From the NCBI RefSeq assembly GCF_031457805.1, contig NZ_JAVDXI010000004.1, positions 372,001-436,000 on the forward strand: a stretch of DNA of 64,000 nt, in the 5' to 3' direction. Under the pieces are notes generated by a model. The model had not been told where the DNA came from. It made no database searches and saw only the letters and a program-made list of their open reading frames with translations. Shown in pieces: positions 28,740-36,854 of this stretch (its first letter is position 1; every line of letters begins with the position of its first letter). This stretch comes from Caulobacter sp031457805 (GTDB lineage: Bacteria > Pseudomonadota > Alphaproteobacteria > Caulobacterales > Caulobacteraceae). The position numbers and the translations under genes were made by a program.

Positions 28740-30605
28740 CTAGACGGTGAAGACCCCCTCGACCGGTTCCTTGGCGTAGAGCGCTTCCACGCGATCGGCG
28801 CGGCGCTCAAGCACGCAGCGCTGGTTGACGTAGCCCTTGTCGGTGATCTCGCCGGCGTCGATCGACGGCGGTTCGGTCAGGATCGTGAAGCGGGCCACGC
28901 GGCGCGAGGAGCCGCCGGCGCCGGCGTTGAACGCCGCCAGCCGATCCTTGAGGATCGCCACCAGCTTTTCCAGCGGCGTCCCAGGACCCGGATCGGCCAC
29001 CAGGGTCGCGAGCCCCGCCGGCGAAGGCCAGAGCATCGCGCCGATGAACGCCTTGTCCTGGCCGGTGATCACCGCGTCGTGGATGTAGGGACTGCAGGCG
29101 GCCACCAGGTCGGGGCGCAGCACCCCGACGCTGACCCAGGTGCCGCTGTCGAGCTTGAAGTCCTCGGTCACCCGCCCGTCAAAGACCAGCCCCTTGGCCG
29201 GATCGTCCGGGTCGACGAACCGCGCCGCGTCGCCCAGCTTGTAGAAGCCCTCCTCGTCGAAGGCCGCCGCGGTGCGTTCGGGGTCCTTGTGATAGCCGGC
29301 CGCCACCGTCGGGCCCTTCACGCGGACCTCGTACTTGGAGCCGCTGGGCGCCAGTTTCAGCTGGACGCCCGGCAGCGGCAGGCCGACCAGCCCGACCCGC
29401 TCGGTGATCCAGTGGGTGACGGTGATGCCTTGGGTCTCGGTCGCGCCGTACATCGTGGTCAGCGGGATGCGATGCCCGGTCTCGGCCACCGCCAGCGCCT
29501 GGATGCGTTCATAGACGTCGTTGCTGAGGGTCGCGCCGCCATAGCCCATATAGCGCAGGTTCTTGAAGAACGAGCGCCGTAGCACAGGGTCGTTCTCCAT
29601 CGCCTCGGCCAGCATCGAGAACGCGATCGGAGCCGAGCCGAACACGATCGGCGAGACCTCGTAGAGGTTCTTGATCGTCGTCTCGAACATGCCCGGCAGC
29701 GGCTTGCCCTCGTCGATATGCAGCGTGCCGCCGCCCCAGATCACGGCGTTGAAGCCGATATTGCCCGCCGAGATGTGGCTCCAGGGCATCCATTCCAGGC
29801 TCTGGGGGACGTCTTCGGTCGGCGTGTCGGTGCGCAGACCCTCCTGGCCGGCGATGACGCCCGCCATCATGCCGTGGGTCTGGGGCACGGCCTTGGGCAG
29901 GCCCGTCGACCCGGAGGTGAAGAGATACTTGGCCACCGTCTCGGGACCGACGGTCTCGCGGGCCGTGGCCACCGCCGCCGTCGGGACAGTCCCGGCGACC
30001 TCGGAAAAGGCGATCGCCCCCTCTCCTGCGCCGTCGGCGGTGATCACCGCAAGGCTCGGATCCAGCGCTTTCAAGGTCGCCAGCGCCCCGGCGAACATCG
30101 CGCCGCTCTGGGCGAAGACGACGCGGGGCGCGACCTTTTCGAAGCAGTGCTTGAGCTTGGCGTGGTCGGTCGAGATCAGGCTGTAGGCCGGACTGATCGG
30201 CGCGGCCGGCACGCCGGCGGTGTAGGCACCCAGGGTCATCAGGGCGTGCTCGATCGAATTGCCCGACAGGATCATGACGCTGTCATGGGGACCAAGCTTC
30301 TGGTCGATCAGCCATTGGGCGATCCCTTCGACCGCCCGCAGCGCCTCGCCGTAGGTCACGCCGCGCCACGGGCCGTGGCCTGGCTCGCGCTGTTTCAGGT
30401 AGGGCCGCTCGGGATGTTCGGCGGCCTTGGCGGCGATCAGGTGGGCGATCGAACGCGGCCCCTCGCCGGGCGCATGGTTGGAGGTGATGACGATCGAGCC
30501 GTCCGGTCGGCGGTCGACCGACACCTCGGGGCCTTTCATGGCCAGCGGCTTGAACGGAGCGGCGGAGACGTCGCGCGGAGGCGACGCGCCATCGGGCGGC
30601 GTCAT
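28740..30605 (-). CDS. feruloyl-CoA-synthase-like acyl-CoA ligase
   Basis: A 621-residue AMP-forming ligase that activates a carboxylic acid as its CoA thioester. The P-loop YLFTSGSTGLPKAVP is near residue 225-240; YGATETQGITVTHW is the A5 motif; DAARFVDPDDPAKGLVFDGR the A7 motif; the C-terminal Lys region is ITDKGYVNQ. Closest remembered group is feruloyl-CoA synthase (aromatic acid activation), but substrate is not proven. A second ligase of the same group is at 57775-59577. An 8-base inverted repeat overlaps its promoter and ribosome site. Confidence 0.85.
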   Translation of the reverse strand: MTPPDGASPPRDVSAAPFKPLAMKGPEVSVDRRPDGSIVITSNHAPGEGPRSIAHLIAAKAAEHPERPYLKQREPGHGPWRGVTYGEALRAVEGIAQWLIDQKLGPHDSVMILSGNSIEHALMTLGAYTAGVPAAPISPAYSLISTDHAKLKHCFEKVAPRVVFAQSGAMFAGALATLKALDPSLAVITADGAGEGAIAFSEVAGTVPTAAVATARETVGPETVAKYLFTSGSTGLPKAVPQTHGMMAGVIAGQEGLRTDTPTEDVPQSLEWMPWSHISAGNIGFNAVIWGGGTLHIDEGKPLPGMFETTIKNLYEVSPIVFGSAPIAFSMLAEAMENDPVLRRSFFKNLRYMGYGGATLSNDVYERIQALAVAETGHRIPLTTMYGATETQGITVTHWITERVGLVGLPLPGVQLKLAPSGSKYEVRVKGPTVAAGYHKDPERTAAAFDEEGFYKLGDAARFVDPDDPAKGLVFDGRVTEDFKLDSGTWVSVGVLRPDLVAACSPYIHDAVITGQDKAFIGAMLWPSPAGLATLVADPGPGTPLEKLVAILKDRLAAFNAGAGGSSRRVARFTILTEPPSIDAGEITDKGYVNQRCVLERRADRVEALYAKEPVEGVFTV

Positions 30606-30609
30606 GGTC

Positions 30610-30645
30610 TCACTCCCTATATTATCATTGTTCTGTTGGGAGTGA
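30610..30645 (-). promoter_or_regulatory. candidate operator/promoter of the acyl-CoA ligase gene
   Basis: Perfect 8-base arms TCACTCCC (30610-30617) and GGGAGTGA (30638-30645) are separated by 20 AT-rich bases that contain GATAATAT on the minus strand, a possible -10 box. The arm nearest the gene includes its GGGAG ribosome site. This looks like a repressor operator straddling the promoter. No regulator gene is adjacent. Confidence 0.5.
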
Positions 30646-30695
30646 CGTTAACTGAACCCCGCCGCGCGGCAAGGTTGATGTTGCAAAACCGCCCT

Positions 30696-30908
30696 TCAGG
30701 CGCGCGGTCGTCGCCGCGCCGCGCGGGCGGCGGTCTCAGCCGCGGTGACCTGGGCGGCGAAACTCGCGAGGTCGACTCCGAAGCGTTCGCCGCAGTCGCA
30801 GTCGATGACGGGCAGCATCCGCACGGCCGCGATCCGGGCCGGCGCCTGACCGCCGCAGTGCGGGCAGGTGAAGCCCAGTTCAACGCCACCCACGTCCAGA
30901 CCAGCCAT
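30696..30908 (-). CDS. small zinc-ribbon-like protein
   Basis: A 70-residue protein with two Cys pairs, CPHCGG and CDCGER, spaced about 20 residues apart, as in a zinc ribbon; the C-terminal 25 residues form a basic Ala/Arg-rich helix. No family was recognised. The ATG at 30908 is used because it starts just before the ribbon; a GTG at 30971 would add 21 residues. The ribosome site is weak for both. It follows the methyltransferase gene on the same strand. Confidence 0.55.
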   Translation of the reverse strand: MAGLDVGGVELGFTCPHCGGQAPARIAAVRMLPVIDCDCGERFGVDLASFAAQVTAAETAARAARRRPRA

Positions 30909-31016
30909 GTCGGTCGCTCGCGTTTTCGGTCCCGACTCAGAGGAGACCACGAGGACGATGACAGTCGCCACCCCGGCTGCGCCATGCGGCGCTTTGTCCG
31001 AGGGGCGGCCCGCCGA

Positions 31017-32552
31017 TCACGCGATCCCCAGGCCCCGCCAGCACGGCAGCACGGCGTCGGCGAAGGCGATCGCCTGGGCCTCCAGCGCCGCGATCGCCGC
31101 CTCGCCGCCCAGCGGCGCGCCGTCGACGACCAGCGCCTGGCCCTGCTGAGCCAGGCGGTCGGCGGCGAAGCTCGCCCACGCGCGCGGCCCCCCGCCGCCA
31201 TCCTGCATCGCCAGCCAGAACATCTGGTGGAAGCGCGAGGCGCCGACGGAACCGCCGGTGGCCGGCGCGGCGAGGAAGCCCAGGTCCGTCGCCTCGGCCG
31301 CGCGGCGGGCCAGCTCGCGGTTCAGGGCCCGGGCCGTCCCTGTCGCCCGAGCGGTGGCGTCGGCCGACTGGGCCGGCTGCACCGCGCCCTGGCTCATCAA
31401 CAGGATCAGGGCCGTGGTCAGCTGCGGCAGGGTCGAGCCCTCGGGCAGCGCCGCCTCGAGATCGCCGATGCTCCGGGGCTGACCGTCGGCCAGCAGGTCG
31501 CGGATCGCCTCGTGGGCCGGCCCGCCCATGACCATCTCGGCATAGGTCCCGCGCGCCTTGTCCGGCCATTCCGCCGCCGGACGGGCCAGGGCTACGCGCT
31601 GGTCGCGGATCGCCCGCCGTTGGTCGGCGGCGGCCAGGGTCGAGGCCCCGCGCAGCCAGTAGTCGCGGCGAAACTGCGCCTGCACCGCAAAGTCGCGGAA
31701 GGTCTCGCGCAGCGACGGATCGGGCAGCTCGCGCAGGAAGCCGATCATGTCGGGCGACAGGTTCAGCTCGTCCACATGGTCGGACGCATAGGCCGAGGCC
31801 GCGAACGATAGCTTGGCCGTGGACAGCCGCGCCTCGACCTCGGCGAACCACATCGGGACCCAGTCGCGGTTCATGTATTCGTGGACCAGATAGGCGCGGT
31901 CCTGGCGCATCACCGCCGCCAGCCGGTCGGTGACCCCCGAATTGATCCGCGAATAGACGGGGTCGAGATCGAAGAACCGCTTCATCGTCGACAGCGCCGC
32001 GTCGAGATTGGCCGCAGGGCCAAGGCCCGGCGCGCCCAGGGTCTCGGCGTGGCGCTTCATCAGATGGCGCAGTGGCCCGGCCAGGGCCCAGCCCGGCTGG
32101 GTGTTGTAGGAGATGTAGACGAGACCCCCGGGCTTCAGACGTCGGCGCAGGAAGGCGACGATCTTCTCGCGGGCGGCGTCGTTGACCCAGCTCCACACCC
32201 CGTGCAGCGCCACGAAGTCGAACTCCGGCAGGCCCGGCCGCTCGGCGAACTCGTCGAAGGCGTCATCGAAGAAGTTGGCCCGCGCGCCGCTGGCGGAAAC
32301 GAGGTCGCGGGCGAACACCGCCTGGGCCGGGGCGAAGTCGCAGCCCCACCATTCGATGTCGGGCTGGGTGGCCGCATGCACCGCCGCCGAACAGCCCTGG
32401 CCGAAGCCCAGCTCGCAGGCCGTCTCGATCTTGGGCGCCCGCAACCCCTTGGTCAGCAGCGGCAGCGCCGCCCGCACCGGGTTCAGCTCGGGATAGCAGC
32501 CAAAGGTGTAGCCGGTCTCGACTACATAGCCGGCGCTCCAGTCCTCGTTCAT
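31017..32552 (-). CDS. class I SAM methyltransferase with regulatory domain
   Basis: A 511-residue protein. The SAM-binding Rossmann fold is at about 15-210 with motif I ACELGFGQGCSAAVHA, WWGCDFAP, and the post-motif FVALHGVWSWV; residues about 215-300 match the methyltransferase regulatory domain (PF10119 type), and the C-terminal 200 residues look like a further helical/winged module. Proteins of this make-up are scattered in alphaproteobacteria; the substrate is unknown. The ATG at 32552 fits the start YVVETGYTFGCYPELNP. Confidence 0.85.
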   Translation of the reverse strand: MNEDWSAGYVVETGYTFGCYPELNPVRAALPLLTKGLRAPKIETACELGFGQGCSAAVHAATQPDIEWWGCDFAPAQAVFARDLVSASGARANFFDDAFDEFAERPGLPEFDFVALHGVWSWVNDAAREKIVAFLRRRLKPGGLVYISYNTQPGWALAGPLRHLMKRHAETLGAPGLGPAANLDAALSTMKRFFDLDPVYSRINSGVTDRLAAVMRQDRAYLVHEYMNRDWVPMWFAEVEARLSTAKLSFAASAYASDHVDELNLSPDMIGFLRELPDPSLRETFRDFAVQAQFRRDYWLRGASTLAAADQRRAIRDQRVALARPAAEWPDKARGTYAEMVMGGPAHEAIRDLLADGQPRSIGDLEAALPEGSTLPQLTTALILLMSQGAVQPAQSADATARATGTARALNRELARRAAEATDLGFLAAPATGGSVGASRFHQMFWLAMQDGGGGPRAWASFAADRLAQQGQALVVDGAPLGGEAAIAALEAQAIAFADAVLPCWRGLGIA

Positions 32553-32620
32553 GCGTGCTCCCCCGAGTCGTTGCGGAACGGTGGGCCGGGCGGGCGGCGG
32601 CGGCAAGGGGCGGGACGAAC

Positions 32621-32646
32621 AATCCTCCCCCTCGCGGGGGAGGATT
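32621..32646. repeat. palindromic repeat, C-rich/G-rich hairpin family
   Basis: A perfect 11-base stem AATCCTCCCCC / GGGGGAGGATT with a TCGC loop. The same stem sequence returns twice in the composite repeat at 33212-33336, so it belongs to a dispersed family. It lies upstream of the methyltransferase gene. Confidence 0.75.
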
Positions 32647-33211
32647 TGGGGCGTGCGTCCGCCGCTTCACGCGGCGTGACCGCTGAAGGCTCATGGGGAG
32701 GCGACGGAGCGGCCGGGCGAACCCGGAGACCGTGAGTGTGTTTTGCGTTTCGGCTCGACAGTCCGCTCCGCCAGGTTGTTCTTGCCCGTGAGGATGGGGG
32801 GCGTGAGCGTCTTTCAGCTCGGGACCCCAGGAGCCCCCGGACGGGCGCGGATCAACTGGAGCGGCGACTTCCGTGTCCAGCCCGACGATCCACGATAGGC
32901 GGCTTGTACGATCACCGCCCTGTCGCTCCGCCTCCGACGTGATCCCAAGCGGCCCGGCCTCTCGTGCGCGCTCCTAAAGAGTAAGCCGCACGACCAGACC
33001 AAACCTCCCGGGCGCCGAACGCGGCCCCGCTCAACCTAGCCCCGCCGCCGTATTGGGCCGGATCCATACGCCCTCCCCCGCGACAGGGATGAGTTCAGTA
33101 TGGGGCGGGTTTTGACGCCGGGGATAAGTTGGCGCGTAAAAGTTAGAAGTGGTTGATTTTGCTGGCTTCGGTTCCGCCAATTCCGAGCGCTCAAGCCCGC
33201 CAATCCCCGTA
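32647..33211. other. gene-free stretch between repeats
   Basis: About 565 bp with no credible gene on either strand: all frames are short, Arg/Pro/Gly-rich and without ribosome sites. A hairpin CCGCCGC-TTCA-CGCGGCG lies near 32660, possibly an extension of the preceding repeat. Nothing resembling RNase P, tmRNA or SRP RNA was recognised. Confidence 0.5.
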
Positions 33212-33336
33212 AAATCCTCCCCCCAGCGGGGGAGGTGTCCGCGCAGCGGACGGAGGGGGAAGTTCTGCTGACCCCGCCTCTTCCCCCTCCGTCGTCTCTT
33301 CGAGCCGACACCTCCCCCGCTGGGGGGAGGATTTTT
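33212..33336. repeat. two inverted copies of a dispersed palindromic repeat
   Basis: Bases 33212-33239 (starts AAATCCTCCCCCCAGCGG) and the complement of 33309-33336 are the same over 28 bases; a second block, ACGGAGGGGGAA (33250-33261) and its complement (33281-33292), is also shared. The intervening arms differ. Each copy contains its own CCTCCCCC/GGGGGAGG hairpin, so the pair can fold as two small hairpins or one large cruciform. Confidence 0.85.
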
Positions 33337-33383
33337 GAGCCGATCGCCCCACGGCCTGGCCGGGGGGACCAAAAGGCCCGGAT

Positions 33384-33550
33384 CCCTCTCCCGGCGGGAG
33401 AGGGCGGGGCCCGTCCCGACGAAAGTCGGGATGGGAGGGAGAGGGATTACGACACCCTGCCGGCGCTCCGGCGAGCGGCTTACCCCCTCTCCCCGGCCCT
33501 CTCCCCATGGGAGAGGGTGTGCGCGAGGCCCCTTCCCGCCCCGGGAAGGG
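33384..33550. repeat. pair of opposed palindromic repeats (CCCTCTCCC family)
   Basis: Starts with CCCTCTCCCGGCGGGAGAGG then CGGGGCCCG, a TCCCGACGAAAGTCGGGA hairpin and GGGAGAGGG; a second, opposed copy around 33484-33550 contains CCCTCTCCCCATGGGAGAGG. The same architecture is found at 48620-48756 (CCCTCTCCCAAGGGGAGAGG, CGGGGCCCG), which marks it as a dispersed family. Confidence 0.85.
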
Positions 33551-33581
33551 AGCCATCCTTACATCTCACGGCGAGACGATC

Positions 33582-33670
33582 GCCGGACTGACCAGGTCAC
33601 TCAAGGACGGCTTCGCCGCCGCGGAGCGGCCGCTCGGAGAGCGGTCCTTGACTGACCTGGTCAGTCCGGC
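33582..33670. repeat. large inverted repeat with 27-base arms upstream of the HNH gene
   Basis: Left arm 33582-33608 (GCCGGACTGACCAGGTCA then CTCAAGGAC) and right arm 33644-33670 are complementary at 26 of 27 positions. The 35-base centre (33609-33643) is GC-rich and can form smaller hairpins (GGC-TTC-GCC; CCGCTC-GGA-GAGCGG). It is unlike the two flanking repeat families and ends 75 bp before the low-GC HNH gene, so it may be part of that mobile or defence-like cassette, or a strong transcriptional insulator. Confidence 0.8.
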
Positions 33671-33744
33671 ACGCTGCTGCCTCCAAGAGACGTAAGGTTG
33701 GGTCCGACCCTGGGAGGGTCGAGATGATTCAGCAGGGAGGAGTT

Positions 33745-34737
33745 ATGAATACACGAAAAAGGCGACGGGGCCCTCCTATCCACCCCAGCATCAAATCGCG
33801 CCTGGGATATGGCACCTCGGATACTGACGATGAGATTTATGAGGACTGGAAGGAAAGGACTAGCCGCGTCTGCAAGCCCTGCTGGGAACTTAAATATTGC
33901 CCATATGGCCCTCTTGTAGAGCAACTGCCGATCCTCCCACCATTGCGCTCGGAAATGGAAGAGCAGCAAATATACTTTAGGAAGTGCCTCGAAACCGACA
34001 CCGTTGGCGAGAGCAAGCCGCTCACGGACGAGTGGCGTGAGATGTATCAAGAATGGCTGGAGGACGAGGAGCTACTTCTTCACCAAGCTCTCAACACGCT
34101 TCGCAATAAGAAGCGAATTGAGCATGCAGGGTCTTTAGAAGATGAAGAGGAGCAGATGCATGCTTGGTTGGGCGCGGATATTACTCCCGTCCATATTTAC
34201 CGCGCACCATTTAGCCTTGATCTAGATCGCGCATTGGACGAGGCGGACTTTCCTCCCGAAATATGGAGCGAAATTCTAAAAATTGCCGAAGAACAACGAA
34301 ACAACATGGAAGAAGCCCTAAGAACTGGGCATATGGACGATCGCTCTCCTTTGGAGCCTGCACGTCGAGCTTGGTTTCAAAAGCAGGTAGATAAATTTTC
34401 ATCAGCAGAATACCCCGAGACTATACCGCAAGCATTTTCAGACGGAAGCTGTAATATTTTCGGCCATATATGCCCTGTATTCTTTGCAGCAGAAGCAATG
34501 ACTGAAACGGAAGAGCAAAGAAGGATCGGGCGCGGCCATCTGGGCTTCGCCAAAATGATGCGAATTGTTCGCCGCGACGATTACCGATGCCAACATTGCC
34601 AAAAGAAGCTTCAGGATACCGAGGTGGAATTCGATCACATAATTCCAGTATCAAAAGGCGGAAGCTCTGAAGAACATAATATTCGCCTAACCTGCTTCGA
34701 CTGCAACCGTGACAAAAGCGACAGCTACACGCCTTGA
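33745..34737 (+). CDS. HNH endonuclease-domain protein, horizontally acquired
   Basis: A 330-residue protein. The C-terminal HNH nuclease (about 270-325) is complete: YRCQHCQKKL, EFDHIIPVSKGGSSEEHN and LTCFDCNRDKSD, with both Cys pairs, the catalytic DH and the Asn. The N-terminus has another Cys cluster, RVCKPCWELKYCPYG, with further Cys at FRKC and NIFGHICPVF, which may bind zinc or an Fe-S cluster. The middle is acidic and helical. ATG 33745 has GGGAGGAG 5 bases upstream and is chosen over 33724. Base composition is far below its surroundings (23 G/C of 60 at 34261-34320), showing recent transfer. Role unknown; a defence nuclease is possible. Confidence 0.85.
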   Translation: MNTRKRRRGPPIHPSIKSRLGYGTSDTDDEIYEDWKERTSRVCKPCWELKYCPYGPLVEQLPILPPLRSEMEEQQIYFRKCLETDTVGESKPLTDEWREMYQEWLEDEELLLHQALNTLRNKKRIEHAGSLEDEEEQMHAWLGADITPVHIYRAPFSLDLDRALDEADFPPEIWSEILKIAEEQRNNMEEALRTGHMDDRSPLEPARRAWFQKQVDKFSSAEYPETIPQAFSDGSCNIFGHICPVFFAAEAMTETEEQRRIGRGHLGFAKMMRIVRRDDYRCQHCQKKLQDTEVEFDHIIPVSKGGSSEEHNIRLTCFDCNRDKSDSYTP

Positions 34738-34738
34738 A

Positions 34739-34767
34739 CAAAAAAGGCGGAGCCTCCCGGCCCCGCC
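34739..34767 (-). terminator. intrinsic terminator of the aldehyde dehydrogenase gene
   Basis: On the minus strand a nine-base stem GGCGGGGCC / GGCTCCGCC with a four-base loop and one mismatch is followed by TTTTTT. It lies 31 bp beyond the ALDH stop and directly against the 3' end of the convergent HNH gene. Confidence 0.8.
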
Positions 34768-34797
34768 CTCTCCGTCTAAATCAGCAACAGAGCAAGC

Positions 34798-36237
34798 CTA
34801 CTCCGCCGCCACCTTCGCCGAGTAGCCGAGGATCGCCTTGGTCTCCAGGAACTCGCCGAAGGCGTGGTCGCCCCATTCGCGGCCGTTGCCGCTCATCTTG
34901 TAGCCGCCGAACGGGGCCATCATGTCAGGACTTGCGCCATTCAGGTTCACCTGGCCGGCGCGCAGCTTCGACGCCACCTTGCGGACCGCCTCAGGATCGC
35001 CGCCCGAGACATAGGCCGCCAGGCCATACTCGGTGTCGTTGCCGACGGTGACGGCTTCCTCGACCGTGTCGTAGCCCAGGATCGAGACGACGGGGCCGAA
35101 GATCTCTTCCTTGGCGATGGTCATCTCGTTGGTGACGTTGGCGAAGACGGTGGGCTTCACATAGTAGCCCTTGTCCAGGCCTTCGGGACGGCCCACGCCG
35201 CCGGTGACCAGGGTGGCGCCCTCGTCGATGCCCTTCTGGATCAGGCCCTGGATCTTGTTCCACTGGGTCTCGGAGACCACCGGGCCCATCTTGTGGTTGC
35301 CGTTCGGGTCGCCGACCGTGTGGGCCTCGGCCGCGGCCTTGGCGATGGCGATGACCTCGTCCATGCGCTGGCCGGGCACCAGCATCCGCGTCGGGGCGTT
35401 GCACGACTGGCCCGAGTTCATCATCACCGAGGCGACGCCGCCGGCGACGGCGCGCTGGAAGTCGGCGTCGTCGAGGATGATGTTGGGGCTCTTGCCGCCC
35501 AGCTCCTGGTGGACGCGCTTGACGGTCGGGGCGGCGTTCTTGGCCACCTCGATGCCGGCGCGGGTCGAGCCGGTGAACGAGACCATGTCGACTTCCGGAT
35601 GGCTGGACATCGCCGCGCCGACCGTGGGGCCGTCACCGTTGACGAGGTTGAAGACGCCTGCCGGAACGCCGGCGGCGTGCAGGATCTCGGTCCAGATATA
35701 GCCGCTGAACGGCGCGATTTCCGAGGGCTTGAGCACCATGGTGCAGCCGGTGGCGATGGCCGGGGCGACCTTGCAGGCGATCTGGTTCACCGGCCAGTTC
35801 CACGGCGTGATGAACGCGCAGACGCCGATCGGCTCCTTGACGATCCGGGTCGTGCCGCGATCTTCCTCGAACTTGTAATTCTTGAGCACGGCGGCGGCGG
35901 TCTGAACGTGGCCGATGCCCATGGCGGCCTGGGCGCGCTGGGCCAGCCACGCGGGGGCGCCCATCTCTTCGGTGATGGCCTTGGCCATGTCCTCGAAGCG
36001 CTTCTGGTACTCGGCGACGATGCGCTCGAGGATGTCGATGCGCTCTTCGCGGCTGGTCTGGCTGAAGCTGGCGAAGGCCTTGCGGGCGGCGCGGACGGCC
36101 TTGTCGACGTCGGCTTCCGAGCCCATCGAGATGACGCCGCAAACCTCTTCGGTGGCCGGGTTGATGACGTCCAGCGTCTTGGGCTGGGCCGGGTCGACCC
36201 AGGCGCCGTCGATATAGAACTTCGTATACTCGCGCAT
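34798..36237 (-). CDS. NAD(P)-dependent aldehyde dehydrogenase
   Basis: A 479-residue enzyme of the ALDH superfamily that oxidises an aldehyde to the acid. Visible: FITPWNWPVNQ (142-152), cofactor loop FTGSTRAG, general base E245 in QELGGKSPN, nucleophile C279 in NSGQSCNAPTR, and EEIFGPVVSI near residue 385. Length is standard. Substrate is not predictable; many Caulobacter homologues are annotated simply as aldehyde dehydrogenase. GCAGGAG precedes the start and a terminator follows. Confidence 0.93.
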   Translation of the reverse strand: MREYTKFYIDGAWVDPAQPKTLDVINPATEEVCGVISMGSEADVDKAVRAARKAFASFSQTSREERIDILERIVAEYQKRFEDMAKAITEEMGAPAWLAQRAQAAMGIGHVQTAAAVLKNYKFEEDRGTTRIVKEPIGVCAFITPWNWPVNQIACKVAPAIATGCTMVLKPSEIAPFSGYIWTEILHAAGVPAGVFNLVNGDGPTVGAAMSSHPEVDMVSFTGSTRAGIEVAKNAAPTVKRVHQELGGKSPNIILDDADFQRAVAGGVASVMMNSGQSCNAPTRMLVPGQRMDEVIAIAKAAAEAHTVGDPNGNHKMGPVVSETQWNKIQGLIQKGIDEGATLVTGGVGRPEGLDKGYYVKPTVFANVTNEMTIAKEEIFGPVVSILGYDTVEEAVTVGNDTEYGLAAYVSGGDPEAVRKVASKLRAGQVNLNGASPDMMAPFGGYKMSGNGREWGDHAFGEFLETKAILGYSAKVAAE

Positions 36238-36346
36238 GCCTTCGCTCCTGCCCTCTGGGTCCGCTCTTAGTTGGGAGACGCGGCGGACGGTTTCAAACAG
36301 CCATTTAATGTGATCGGCGTTCAGGTGGAAAGGGGGAACAAGCGCC

Positions 36347-36817
36347 TCACCACATCGGATCGGTCTCGTCCCCGTGCAGCGCCTCGGCGATGCGCTTGCG
36401 GGTCGCGCGGGTGGTTTCGTGCGGCAGGTCGTGGAGGTCGAACCAGCCGACGGCGTGGATCTCGCCCGCCGCGTCCGACGGGCAGGGCTCCCAGGCTTCG
36501 ACCCGGTAGAGCAGCACGTGGTCGCCGGGGTGCAGGGCCTCGTTGCTGTGGGCGGAAACCAGGCGCGGACGCGAGAGGGCGCGGACCCCGGCCTCCTCGG
36601 CCAGTTCTCGGATCACGGCGGTCTCGGCCGTCTCGCCGCGCTCGACCCCGCCGCCGGGCAGGTACCAGCCCTTGACGTAGGTGTGCTGGATGAGAAGGAC
36701 CTTGCCGTCGTCGTCGGTGACCACGGCCCGCACGCCCAGCGTCAGCCCCCGCGCCAGGCGGAACCAGGCATAGACCAGCGGGCGGGTGAACGGTTCGATG
36801 CGTCGGCGCCAGAGCAT
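36347..36817 (-). CDS. Nudix hydrolase
   Basis: A 156-residue Nudix protein. The Nudix box is complete: GGGVERGETAETAVIRELAE followed by EAGV, preceded by GWYLPGG. Such enzymes hydrolyse nucleoside diphosphate-linked compounds; the substrate is not inferable. A short hydrophobic helix LVYAWFRLARGLTLGVRAVV lies at the N-terminus. ATG 36817 is used; the frame upstream only reads through an intergenic repeat. Confidence 0.9.
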   Translation of the reverse strand: MLWRRRIEPFTRPLVYAWFRLARGLTLGVRAVVTDDDGKVLLIQHTYVKGWYLPGGGVERGETAETAVIRELAEEAGVRALSRPRLVSAHSNEALHPGDHVLLYRVEAWEPCPSDAAGEIHAVGWFDLHDLPHETTRATRKRIAEALHGDETDPMW

Positions 36818-36854
36818 GGGGGCTTGATAGCAGTCGGTGAGCCGAAAACCTCGT

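Noticed and set aside
27098..28810. A 570-codon minus-strand frame opposite the M28 peptidase
   Set aside because: Low-complexity Gln/Gly/Arg-rich translation, no start signal, and it runs antisense to the membrane helices of the real gene.
32647..33211. Possible structured RNA (RNase P, tmRNA or SRP RNA) in the gene-free stretch
   Set aside because: None of the conserved sequence blocks of these RNAs was found on either strand.
33212..33550. CRISPR-like repetition
   Set aside because: The repeats are palindromic and inverted, without regularly spaced identical direct repeats or cas genes.
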